The position numbers and the translations under genes were made by a program. Below are positions 16,845-25,193 of a DNA stretch of 46,876 nucleotides, one piece after another. The DNA comes from Myxococcales bacterium (GTDB taxonomy: Bacteria > Myxococcota_A > UBA9042). Positions within the stretch are counted from its first letter, which is position 1; every line of letters starts with the position of its first letter. Where the stretch lies: assembly GCA_023954815.1 (NCBI GenBank), contig JAGSHB010000024.1:1-46876 (forward strand), given 5' to 3'. The notes under the pieces are model-generated. The model had not been told where the DNA came from. It saw nothing but the letters and a program-made list of their open reading frames with translations, and searched no databases.

Positions 16845-16998
16845 CACGGAACGGTCGTATCTGGGCGTTCTTGGCTGCCGCGTTCTTGGCCGCTCAACGC
16901 CGGTCTGCTCCGACCCTTGAACTAGGCGCGTCGATCCCCATGAGACACGTGGCGCTTGCGCTGAATCAAGTGACCCCTGGGCGCGTTTCGTCGTCACG

Positions 16999-17028
16999 TT
17001 GCAGGGCCGCGACGGGTGTTGCTAGCAT
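16999..17028 (+). promoter_or_regulatory. Candidate promoter for the tandem barrel genes
   Basis: TTGCAG (16999-17004) and TAGCAT (17023-17028) are 18 bp apart and lie about 45 bp before the ATG at 17072, in the 227-bp gap after the hxsB-like gene. Weak consensus match; no terminator hairpin is evident in the gap. Confidence 0.3.
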
Positions 17029-17071
17029 GGCGACCGCTGGGGCCACTTTCGCTCGCTGTGAGGAGACTTTC

Positions 17072-17857
17072 ATGAAGCGTCTTTCCGTGATGGCTGTTGT
17101 TTTGTGCCTACCCTCCGTGGTGCTTGCACAACCGACGCCACAGCCGATGCCGATGCCCGCTCCGCAGCCGAGCGCGCAACCTGCCCCGCAGCCGGCGACG
17201 CAACCTCCTGCCCAGCCCGCTGCCCAGCCGGCAACTCAACCCGCTGCCCAGCCAGCAGCGCAGCCAGCGAAGCAACCCGCATTGGCTGTCGCGCCGACCA
17301 CGCAGATGGGACGGCAGATTCGTAAACAGAACAACAAGCACGGCCTCGGCGTGTCGCTCGGCATGTCCTCTGGCTCAGGTGTGGCCTACCGTCACTACAT
17401 GGGCAATACCATGTTGCAGGCCTCAGTATTTGCCACGGTGACGGATCGCGGAGACAGCGCAGTGTTGTGGTTTGGAGCCCAATTCGCGCGTTACTTGCTG
17501 GTATGGCACGAGCGCCGCCGCACCTCTGTCTTACCAAGCACTTCAGCGCTGCGCCTCGTGGGCGGCGCTTCCTATCTGTATGCGAGTAGCAAGGAGGTCC
17601 AGCGCCAAAACGTGAAGCTCGACCCGAATTGCCAAGGCGTCGTTGGTCAGAACTGCCCGAGCGAATTCAAAGATGTGACCACCAAAGACCAAACCCACCG
17701 TGCGTCCGTCGGCGCCGGCATTGGCTTTGAGTTCGGTGCGATCATGCGACCTGGATTCAGCGTCGCGCTAGATCTGCAGCTCACTGCGCTGTTTGACGGC
17801 GGCAAATTCGACGAGTTGTGGCCGCTGCCTTCCGCTGCGCTGATGTACAGCTGGTAG
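17072..17857 (+). CDS. Secreted beta-barrel-like protein with Pro/Ala/Gln linker
   Basis: The start is ATG 17072 with AGGAG six bases upstream; the frame is open earlier but only this start gives a signal peptide, cleaved after VVLA at about residue 20. A Pro/Ala/Gln-rich linker of about 50 residues follows (many PAQPA-type units), then a domain of alternating amphipathic strands ending in ALMYSW. A C-terminal aromatic residue is typical of outer-membrane barrels. It is paralogous to the next gene: both share LPST(S/T)ALRLVG, FARYL(L/I)VW and SVGAG(I/V)GFEFG. The linker could span peptidoglycan or bind it. Function is unknown; it lies just downstream of the radical SAM island on the same strand but has its own candidate promoter. 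Confidence 0.75.
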   Translation: MKRLSVMAVVLCLPSVVLAQPTPQPMPMPAPQPSAQPAPQPATQPPAQPAAQPATQPAAQPAAQPAKQPALAVAPTTQMGRQIRKQNNKHGLGVSLGMSSGSGVAYRHYMGNTMLQASVFATVTDRGDSAVLWFGAQFARYLLVWHERRRTSVLPSTSALRLVGGASYLYASSKEVQRQNVKLDPNCQGVVGQNCPSEFKDVTTKDQTHRASVGAGIGFEFGAIMRPGFSVALDLQLTALFDGGKFDELWPLPSAALMYSW

Positions 17858-17974
17858 CAACGTGGGGCACGCTGGCTGACAGTTCGTCTGCGAGCCCGGA
17901 ACAAACGAGCGCGGCGCCCCTGGCGGTACCGCAGCGCACACGGCTCCGTCACGCGGGGCCATCAGGAGCCCGCC

Positions 17975-18586
17975 ATGATTGTCCGTGCAGCCCTCATCGT
18001 CGCCGTGACCCTCTGCAGCGCAACCGGCTTCGCCCGTGCTCCAACTACCGTCTTACCGGGCCACAAGGTGCAATTGCAGCGCAACAGTCACGCCCTCGGT
18101 CTCACCGGCGGCTATGGCGGCGCGAACGGCTTTGCGTACCGTCAGTACTTCGGCAACTCCTACGTGCAGATGAACCTGTTGCCACTCGTCGCCGATCAGG
18201 GAGACTTCTTGGCCGTCATGGTCGGTGCGTCATTCGCACGTTATCTGATCGTGTGGAACCGCCCGCGTTCGGTATCTTTGATGCCGAGCACAACCGCGCT
18301 GCGTCTGGTGGGCCAAGCATCGACGTATTTTAAGCGCGACAAGTCGCCGGATGGTTCATTTGAACAGGCGCCATGCACGGGTGTGAGTTGCAACTCGGAT
18401 CTCAAGACGAGCGCGACGACGGAGAACATCACCAGTGTCGGCGCAGGCGTCGGCTTTGAGTTTGGTGGGCTTCTCCGCAACGGCTTTTCGATGTCCCTCG
18501 ATGTCTTGCTCACCTCGGTTTGGGATGAGGTTGGCTTCGATATGCTCGTGCCGCTGCCCTACGCTTCGGTGATGTACAGCTGGTAG
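17975..18586 (+). CDS. Secreted beta-barrel-like protein, paralogue of the preceding gene
   Basis: The 203-aa product has a signal peptide (hydrophobic to about residue 20, likely cleaved after GFA or ARA) and no Pro-rich linker. The mature part aligns throughout with the preceding gene product: NGFAYRQYFGN versus GVAYRHYMGN, SFARYLIVW, MPSTTALRLVG, SVGAGVGFEFGG, ending in SVMYSW. Two cysteines (PCTGVSC) sit in the same variable loop where the paralogue has NCQGVVGQNC, suggesting a disulfide at a surface loop. AGGAG lies six bases before the ATG. The 3' end overlaps the convergent aroE by 28 bp. Probably an outer-membrane barrel of unknown function from tandem duplication. Confidence 0.75.
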   Translation: MIVRAALIVAVTLCSATGFARAPTTVLPGHKVQLQRNSHALGLTGGYGGANGFAYRQYFGNSYVQMNLLPLVADQGDFLAVMVGASFARYLIVWNRPRSVSLMPSTTALRLVGQASTYFKRDKSPDGSFEQAPCTGVSCNSDLKTSATTENITSVGAGVGFEFGGLLRNGFSMSLDVLLTSVWDEVGFDMLVPLPYASVMYSW

Positions 18587-19524
18587 ATCGCAGCCGTCAT
18601 TTCAGCCACTGGCGATGCCATACCCGCCCAAATGCCCAAGCTGAGCGCCGCTTGTGCAGCCAGCATTGCCGGCCCCGTTTGGGTCAGCACGTGGACCGAT
18701 GCCTGCAGCGGTTGCGGCGGCAGTGATGTTGGCGACAGTGCAGAGGCGGACGACGCGCCTGCCAACAGTGCACAATGCTCGGCAGCCGTAGTCGTGAGAC
18801 CGTAGACAAGATCGACCACACAAGCAGACGTCGCCCATGCGTCCCAGGGGAACTGAGACAACCCGACTGCCGCCTTGCGCATGGCCGCCCCTTGGCATCC
18901 GTGCCCCGTGCGTGAGGCATGGATGACGAGCGACGCAGGCATGGCGCCGTCTCCCCGCCATGAGACCACCCGAGGCGGACCGCAGTGATGCGCGCGCCCT
19001 AGCCTGTCGGCCAGACGCGCGGCCCGCGCCTCTGTTCGATTGCTGAGCCATTGAACGTCAGCGCCCTGGCCGAGCAGCCAATCAGCGACAGAAGCCGCAG
19101 CCCCACCCGCGCCCAAGATCCCGATGGGACCGCGCAGGACATCCACGCCGCAACGAGCGAGCGCCAGTCCCAACCCCGGCCCGTCGGTGCTGGTCCCGCA
19201 TAGAAGCCCATCACGGACAAAAAGCGTATTGACGGCGGTCATCGATCCGAGCGCGATCGGCGCCAACACACCGGTTTCATCGCATGAAAAGTGCCGTTCG
19301 CACTGGCGCGCTGCCGCTTCTTTCCACGGCGTCGTGACGTTGAGGCCGTCGAGCTCGCCGCGTCGCAAACGGGTGATGCCGGCAGCCAACTGGGCCTCGG
19401 TCTGCGTCTCATAGAGGACGTACGTGCCGGCGCGCTGCAGTGAGCTCAAACCGGCGCGGTGCAGCATCGGTGACAGCGAATGGGCAATGCCGTCGCCGAC
19501 GAGACCGAGACGGAGCGCGCTCAT
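18559..19524 (-). CDS. aroE: Shikimate dehydrogenase AroE
   Basis: AroE reduces 3-dehydroshikimate to shikimate with NADPH in aromatic amino acid synthesis (EC 1.1.1.25). The 321-aa product has HSLSPMLH (15-22) for shikimate binding, NVTTPWKE with the catalytic Lys68, NT at 100, TDGPG with Asp114, the nucleotide-binding GAGGAAAS (138-145) followed by NRT, and a C-terminal TQTGPAMLAAQA segment. The start ATG 19524 overlaps the ribF stop in an ATGA, indicating coupled translation; the frame is open upstream inside ribF. It is somewhat longer than the usual 270-290 aa. Its 3' end overlaps the convergent barrel gene by 28 bp. Confidence 0.9.
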   Translation of the reverse strand: MSALRLGLVGDGIAHSLSPMLHRAGLSSLQRAGTYVLYETQTEAQLAAGITRLRRGELDGLNVTTPWKEAAARQCERHFSCDETGVLAPIALGSMTAVNTLFVRDGLLCGTSTDGPGLGLALARCGVDVLRGPIGILGAGGAAASVADWLLGQGADVQWLSNRTEARAARLADRLGRAHHCGPPRVVSWRGDGAMPASLVIHASRTGHGCQGAAMRKAAVGLSQFPWDAWATSACVVDLVYGLTTTAAEHCALLAGASSASALSPTSLPPQPLQASVHVLTQTGPAMLAAQAALSLGIWAGMASPVAEMTAAIYQLYITEA

Positions 19525-20459
19525 CCGAGCCGACTGCGCGCGATCTCGCAGTCTTTTGCGATCTGCAGCGATAGCTCGGTCAATCCGGCGAATCTGCGCT
19601 CGCCGCGAAGACGTGCCACCAAGTGTAGCGACACCTCTCGATCGTAGAGGTCTCCGCTCCAATCCAGCAGGTGGGCTTCGACGCGCCACTCTGAACCGTC
19701 CAAGGTCGGACGAGTCCCCAGGTTACACACCGCATCCAGCAGCTCTCCGTCCACCTCAAGGCGACCCACATACACCCCAGGAGAGGGGCGCACCTGCTCG
19801 CCGGTTTCGATGTTGGCCGTTGGAAATCCAATCTGACGCCCGCGCGCATCGCCGTGAACCACCCTGCCTCGCAGCGCGTAGGGTCGACCGAGTAGTTTAT
19901 TGGCCAGCGGGATTTCGCCCGCCGTCACCAATCGGCGAATGCGGGAGCTGCTGACGACTTCGCCTTGACGACTCACAGCCGGACACCGCAGCACGCGGGC
20001 ACCGTGGCTGGCAGCGATACGCCGCAGAAGAGCGATGTCGCCTTTACCACCGCGACCGAACCGAGAGTCGTCGCTGGCAATCACCGCCCGCGCATCGAGC
20101 CGGGAAAACAAAATCTCTTCGGCGAACCACGTGGCGCTGCGATCCCGAAGCTCCTCATCGAACGGCAGCACCACGACTTGGTCAACGCCGGCCTTGTGAA
20201 GCCAAGATGTACGCCCAGCGAGTGTGTCCAATGCTAGCGGAGCCTTGTCCGGTCTGAGCAAGCGCAACGGGTGGGGCTCAAACGTGATGACGGTCACGCG
20301 CTGCCCCGTCGGCGCAGCGACAGCACGTAGCTGATCGATCAACATTCGGTGGCCAATGTGGACGCCGTCGAAGTTGCCGAACGCGATGGCGCTGCCACCG
20401 GAAGCCAGGGGGTGTTGCTGTAGCGTCAATTGGTCCTCCTGGACCCACTCGCGGCCCAT
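19521..20459 (-). CDS. ribF: Bifunctional riboflavin kinase/FAD synthetase RibF
   Basis: RibF phosphorylates riboflavin to FMN and adenylylates FMN to FAD in the cytoplasm (EC 2.7.1.26 and 2.7.7.2). The 312-aa protein has the nucleotidyltransferase motif FGNFDGVHIGH (27-37), a SDDSRFGRGGKGD segment, SSSRIR (170-175), and the kinase motif GRQIGFPTAN (207-216) followed by PGVYVG and NLGTRPT. Length and order are normal for the family. The start at 20459 has only a weak AAGG site. It is transcribed leftward with aroE, overlapping it by four bases, and divergently from the Cys-rich lipoprotein at 20696. Confidence 0.93.
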   Translation of the reverse strand: MGREWVQEDQLTLQQHPLASGGSAIAFGNFDGVHIGHRMLIDQLRAVAAPTGQRVTVITFEPHPLRLLRPDKAPLALDTLAGRTSWLHKAGVDQVVVLPFDEELRDRSATWFAEEILFSRLDARAVIASDDSRFGRGGKGDIALLRRIAASHGARVLRCPAVSRQGEVVSSSRIRRLVTAGEIPLANKLLGRPYALRGRVVHGDARGRQIGFPTANIETGEQVRPSPGVYVGRLEVDGELLDAVCNLGTRPTLDGSEWRVEAHLLDWSGDLYDREVSLHLVARLRGERRFAGLTELSLQIAKDCEIARSRLG

Positions 20460-20638
20460 AGACCTTGGGCCGATCGCACCTCACCCACCAAAAGTCAACG
20501 CATCGAAGACTCGGGCGGGCTTTGGGTACATGCCCCAACGCGCTCCCCATCCTGGGACACAGCGGCTGTATCGCGACAAACTGGAGAGTAGGTCAACGTC
20601 TCGGTCGTTAATGAAAGTGCGAACCCGGGCGGCATGCC

Positions 20639-20667
20639 TTGCTTTCGCTTCTAGGGGTGGGTATGAA
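20639..20667 (+). promoter_or_regulatory. Candidate promoter of the first Cys-rich lipoprotein
   Basis: TTGCTT (20639-20644) and TATGAA (20662-20667) are 17 bp apart, inside the 236-bp gap between ribF and the lipoprotein gene. Transcription would begin about 20 bases before the ATG at 20696, leaving a short leader that contains the GGAGAGG site (20684-20690). Confidence 0.35.
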
Positions 20668-20695
20668 CCGAAGTATCCGTGACGGAGAGGTATGC

Positions 20696-23600
20696 ATGTG
20701 TCAGATGTTCAATGTGACTGGTGTTAATTCACTTCGCAAACTGCTGCTCGTCGGTGCGATATTGCTGGCAAGTACGGCTGTCGGCTGCGGTGAAGATCCA
20801 GATGAGGGCGCGAGCGGTGCCGTCACGAAAGATGTCGATCAGACCGGCGGCGACATCATTGAGGACACTGGGGCGGGAATCGATACCCAGGAGTCGGAGG
20901 ACACCGGTGACCAGCCGGACACCTCAGGCGGAGAGGATACGCAAGTCGCTGAGGACTCCGGCCCGGACATTTCAGCTCCTGTCTGCCCAGGTGAGCCTGG
21001 CTGCGAATGCGCGAGCGCCAACGATTGCGACTACCCCTATTGTATCGACACCCCGGCAGGAAAGCGTTGCGCCAAGCAGTGCGTCGACAGCTGCAGCACC
21101 GGTTTCAAATGCGCGACGGTGCCTGGAGCTGGCGGTGATGTCGCGACCATTTGCGTGCCCGAGGGTGGCAAGATCTGCAACCCCTGCAACAAGAACCAAG
21201 AGTGCGCCGCGCTGGGGTACTCGGCGGTCTGCGTGGACACGGGTGATGGCGGCTCGTTCTGCGGTGTGGACTGCAAGAACACGGACGATTGCACCGCTGG
21301 CTACGAGTGTAAGGATGTCAAAGACGTTCTTGGGAATGACGCCAAGCAGTGCGTGGTCAAGGGTGGAGGCGCGTGCGGCTGTTCGGAAGAGGCGATCAAG
21401 AACAAGCTCTCGACCGACTGCTTTGTAACGGCGGGAGAGTCGAAGTGCAGCGGCGTCCGGACCTGTCTGGCGGCAGGAGCAACGGGCGCTCCGAGCGGTG
21501 GTGGCCTCACGTCTTGCAAGGCGCCAGACCCAGAGGCCGAAAAGTGCGACGGACTGGACAATGACTGTGACGGTCAAGCCGACGAGGCGACCTGCGACGA
21601 CGACAACGCCTGCACGGACGACAAATGCGCCGGCGCCGATGGCTGCAAACACACCAACGCGACAGGCGATTGCGATGCGGACGACTCGGTCTGCACAGAG
21701 AAGGACAAGTGCAAAGACGGCAAGTGCGAGCCCGGTACGAAGCTGGATTGCGACGACAAGAATCCATGCACCGGCGACACCTGCGATCCAAAGAAGGGTT
21801 GCAAGCATGAAGCGCTGTCGAACCAGCCCTGCAATGCCGACGATAACGAGTGCACACAGTCCGACGCCTGCAAGGACGGCCAATGCGCCGCTGGCAAGCT
21901 GAAAAGCTGTGACTCAGGGGACACATGCACCGTTGGAAAATGCTCGGTTATTACAGGCAAATGCAAGTACAGCGCCCAGGTGGGCATCCCGTGCAACGAC
22001 AGCAACCCGTGCACAACCGGCGAGACCTGCAAGGACGAGTCCTGCAAAGGCGCCGCGACCAAATGTGATGACGGAAACCCGTGTACCACCGACACTTGCA
22101 ACTCAGCCAAGGGCGGTTGTGTGCACGCGAAGAACAGCGATGTCTGCACCGACGGCAACAAGTGCACAGAAAAGGACAGCTGCAAGGACGGTTCATGCGT
22201 GGGTCTAGCCATCTCGGTGACCGTCACGTGTGACGATAGCGATATGTGCACAAAGGACAGCTGTAGCCCATCCAAGGGCTGCCTGCACGCACCGCTCAGC
22301 TCCGTGAAGTGCGATGACGGCAACGACTGCACGAAAAATGACATCTGCGACCAGGGTAAATGCAAAGCCGGCACCAACGCCTGCGACTGCAAGACAGACT
22401 CTGACTGCGCTAGCAAGGAAGACGGCAACCTGTGCAATGGCACGCTGTTCTGCGACACCGGAGCCTCGCCTTTCAAATGCAAGATCAAAGAATCGTCGAT
22501 CATCAAGTGCGATAGCTCAATCAACAACGCTTGCCAGTCCAATGTTTGTAACCCGCAAGCAGGCAAATGCGAGTTGGACTTCAAGCCATCCTCCGCGACA
22601 TGCGATGCAGATGGCTCCGTGTGCACCAAGGACGACACCTGCTCGGGCAAAGGCAAGTGTCTAGCCGGTGCCAAGGTGACTTGCGACGACAAGAACCCCT
22701 GCACAAACGACGCCTGTAACCCGAAGACCGGATGCGTCTACACCGCCAACGAGGGTGCATGTGATGCCGACGGTGATGCGTGCACGTCAGGCGATAAGTG
22801 CTCTGAAAAGACGTGCTTGCCAGGGAAGAAGAAGAACTGCGACGACGACGAGCCCTGTACCGCAGATTCGTGTGACAAGAAGACCGGGCAGTGCCAATCC
22901 AAGCAACTCACCAGCAACTGCGACGATGGCAACGCCTGCACGCAGGACGACAAGTGCGGTCTGGCCAAAGACGGAAAATACACCTGCTTGGCTGGCGGCG
23001 CTGTCGTGTGTAACGACAACAATGCGTGCACAACAGACAGCTGCGACAGCAAGAAGGGCTGCACAACCAAGGCCGCTCAGGATGGCGCAAACTGCAATGA
23101 CGGCAACGCGTGTACTGAAAAGGACGCATGCAAGTCCGGCTCGTGCGTAGGCTCGCCTCTCGCCAGTGGCGCCTGCGATGACAAGAACGAATGCACGATC
23201 GATTCGTGCGACTCGAAGCAAGGATGCCTGCATAAGCCCGTGAGCGGCTCGAAATGCTCCGACGGTGACGAGTGCACGTCCGGCGACACCTGCACCTCGG
23301 GCAAGTGTGTAGCAGGCACCAACCTGTGTGCCTGCCAACAGGACAGCGACTGCAAGGACCAGGAAGACAGCAGTCTGTGCAACGGCACGCTGTACTGCGA
23401 CAAGAGCGCGAAGCTGTTCAAATGCAAGGTCAAGCCCGGAACTGTCGTCACTTGCGACACGACAGGCGACAACTTCTGCCGCAAGACTTCTTGCATTGCG
23501 AAGACCGGCAAGTGTGTCGCTGAGACCAAGGCAGACAAGACCCCATGCGATGCCGACGGCTCCGTGTGCTCGGTGGGGGATAGCTGCCAGACCGGTAAAT

Positions 23601-24397
23601 GCACGCCAGGCAAGGCCCTGCAGTGTGATGATCTAAACCCATGCACTGCCGATAGCTGCGACGCCAAAGTAGGCTGCAAGCACATCAACCAGTCCGGAGG
23701 CTGCAACGCCGACGACAACGCTTGCACGGTCAATGACGTCTGCACGAACGGTAAATGCGCTGCTGGCAAGCTGAAAGACTGTAACGACGATGAGGTCTGC
23801 ACCTCGGAGAAGTGCGACAAGAAGACCGGTAAGTGCGTCTACACAAACCTCGTCCAGTCTTGCGATGACAAGAACGTCTGTTCGGTCGGCGATGCCTGCA
23901 AGAAGAACGCACAAGGCGCGTGGACTTGCGTCCCTGGGGCACCCAAGAATTGCAACGACAACAACAAGTGCACCACCGACAGTTGCGATAAATCGAGCAA
24001 GGATGGCTGTGTCTACAAGACGGACACGGCAACCAAGCACGCTTGCTACACGGGTCCAAGTGAGACGCGTGGCAAGGGAATCTGCAAGGACGGCACGCAG
24101 GTCTGCACCTCTGATGCGAAGTTGGGGCCCTGCCAAAATGAGACCAAGCCTGCGCCCAAAGAGCTCTGCGACGCCAAGGACAACACCTGCAACGGCGTAA
24201 CCGATGAAGGCTGTGCCCCCACAGGCTTTGTCGCTCGTAATGGCAGCGCATCCGTCAAAGGAGCCGCAGGAAAGAACCAGGTCCGTGCGACGATCGGCAT
24301 GAGCAATGCAGCTGGTGCGTCAACCGGTGGCAGCGGTGCCAAGTTTGGTGCCAAGTTTGGATTCTACAGCTGGCTGATGAGCTTGATCGGCAAGTAG
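20696..24397 (+). CDS. Cys-rich repeat lipoprotein A (1233 aa)
   Basis: The start is ATG 20696 with GGAGAGG five bases upstream; it gives a lipoprotein signal ending in TAVGC (Cys31). An acidic Asp/Thr/Gly linker (about 32-95) follows, then a conserved head region and one MopE-type unit (CDGLDNDCDGQADE). The bulk is tandem repeats of the form CDDxNxCTxDxCDxxxGCxxxxxxxxCDADxxxCTxxDxCxxGxCxxG. A larger module with CNGTLFC (Cys580) recurs as CNGTLYC (Cys895), a spacing of 315 residues; the paralogue at 25194 has one copy. The C-terminus has a second MopE-like unit, GCAPTGF and a final hydrophobic FGFYSWLMSLIGK. It is likely a long disulfide-stabilised rod anchored to the envelope; ligand and function are unknown. 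Confidence 0.9.
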   Translation: MCQMFNVTGVNSLRKLLLVGAILLASTAVGCGEDPDEGASGAVTKDVDQTGGDIIEDTGAGIDTQESEDTGDQPDTSGGEDTQVAEDSGPDISAPVCPGEPGCECASANDCDYPYCIDTPAGKRCAKQCVDSCSTGFKCATVPGAGGDVATICVPEGGKICNPCNKNQECAALGYSAVCVDTGDGGSFCGVDCKNTDDCTAGYECKDVKDVLGNDAKQCVVKGGGACGCSEEAIKNKLSTDCFVTAGESKCSGVRTCLAAGATGAPSGGGLTSCKAPDPEAEKCDGLDNDCDGQADEATCDDDNACTDDKCAGADGCKHTNATGDCDADDSVCTEKDKCKDGKCEPGTKLDCDDKNPCTGDTCDPKKGCKHEALSNQPCNADDNECTQSDACKDGQCAAGKLKSCDSGDTCTVGKCSVITGKCKYSAQVGIPCNDSNPCTTGETCKDESCKGAATKCDDGNPCTTDTCNSAKGGCVHAKNSDVCTDGNKCTEKDSCKDGSCVGLAISVTVTCDDSDMCTKDSCSPSKGCLHAPLSSVKCDDGNDCTKNDICDQGKCKAGTNACDCKTDSDCASKEDGNLCNGTLFCDTGASPFKCKIKESSIIKCDSSINNACQSNVCNPQAGKCELDFKPSSATCDADGSVCTKDDTCSGKGKCLAGAKVTCDDKNPCTNDACNPKTGCVYTANEGACDADGDACTSGDKCSEKTCLPGKKKNCDDDEPCTADSCDKKTGQCQSKQLTSNCDDGNACTQDDKCGLAKDGKYTCLAGGAVVCNDNNACTTDSCDSKKGCTTKAAQDGANCNDGNACTEKDACKSGSCVGSPLASGACDDKNECTIDSCDSKQGCLHKPVSGSKCSDGDECTSGDTCTSGKCVAGTNLCACQQDSDCKDQEDSSLCNGTLYCDKSAKLFKCKVKPGTVVTCDTTGDNFCRKTSCIAKTGKCVAETKADKTPCDADGSVCSVGDSCQTGKCTPGKALQCDDLNPCTADSCDAKVGCKHINQSGGCNADDNACTVNDVCTNGKCAAGKLKDCNDDEVCTSEKCDKKTGKCVYTNLVQSCDDKNVCSVGDACKKNAQGAWTCVPGAPKNCNDNNKCTTDSCDKSSKDGCVYKTDTATKHACYTGPSETRGKGICKDGTQVCTSDAKLGPCQNETKPAPKELCDAKDNTCNGVTDEGCAPTGFVARNGSASVKGAAGKNQVRATIGMSNAAGASTGGSGAKFGAKFGFYSWLMSLIGK

Positions 24398-25193
24398 CAC
24401 CAACGTTCGCATCCCCGCACCTCGAGATGCTGCTGATCTCGCGCGCCACGCCACATGGGCGGAGCGTGGACACTGAACGCGGATCCACCTAAAAAGCACT
24501 GCCAGATGTGGCGCAGCAAGAATCGACAGGCGAGCAATACAGTCCGTTCGTCACCGACAGGGTCGGCCATGATCGGCCCGATCGGGTGCGGCGAGCGAGG
24601 GTGAAGATCGCCGCAACTGGTTCAGCTAGTCGCGATCGTGCGCGACGAATGCCCCCTATATTAGGCGCCTGTCACAAATGTGAGCCCGTAGCCCACGCGG
24701 CCGTGAAGAACATCATCGAATCGACTTGCGCTACGGCCGGGCAGAAGTAAAGTGCATTTGTGGGAGTCCTGACGCGGCGTAGCGAAGGGAAGGCGGTCGA
24801 CTGCGATTCGCCGATGGGAGGCACTATGAGCCTGGGGAGCCATGCAAGCCCTTGCGCTGTACGTTTCAGTCCGCAACAAGCGAGCGCTAGAGGGGGCGTC
24901 CGCTTGCAAACGACAAGAACTACGCGCCAAGATCTTGGCATCCACACAAATGTTCAGTATTTTTCTCGAGACTCGAACCAACAGTTCAGGCTGACTTCCA
25001 CAGTTTTCAGACGCCGTTCGCCCGCTTTAGGTGCGCGTCGGCAAGCTAGCAAAGAGAATCGGATGACATTCCAACCCTCATTTCGGTTATTTCAGAGTCG
25101 TTATGGGAGCGGTTCGCATCCTGACAAGACATACAGTAGACTCCGCGAGCAGCGGCGAGCACGATAGGCGAGCCCCTCGCTATGGAGACGCAC
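24398..25193. other. 796-bp intergenic region between the two paralogues
   Basis: No gene with family resemblance is seen. One frame (ATG 24826 to stop 25167, 113 codons) has GGGAGG upstream but its product is Arg/Ser-rich and low in structure, so I do not call it. There is no clear terminator after the first paralogue. The length suggests a regulated promoter or leader for the second. Confidence 0.5.

Noticed and set aside
20696-24397. Periodic DNA repeats resembling a CRISPR or satellite array
   Set aside because: The period is imperfect and follows codons of the Cys-rich protein repeats; there are no identical repeat-spacer units.
24826-25167. 113-codon frame with a GGGAGG site in the large intergenic gap
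   Set aside because: The product is Ser/Arg-rich and unstructured, with no similarity to any family I know. It could be real but I cannot support it.
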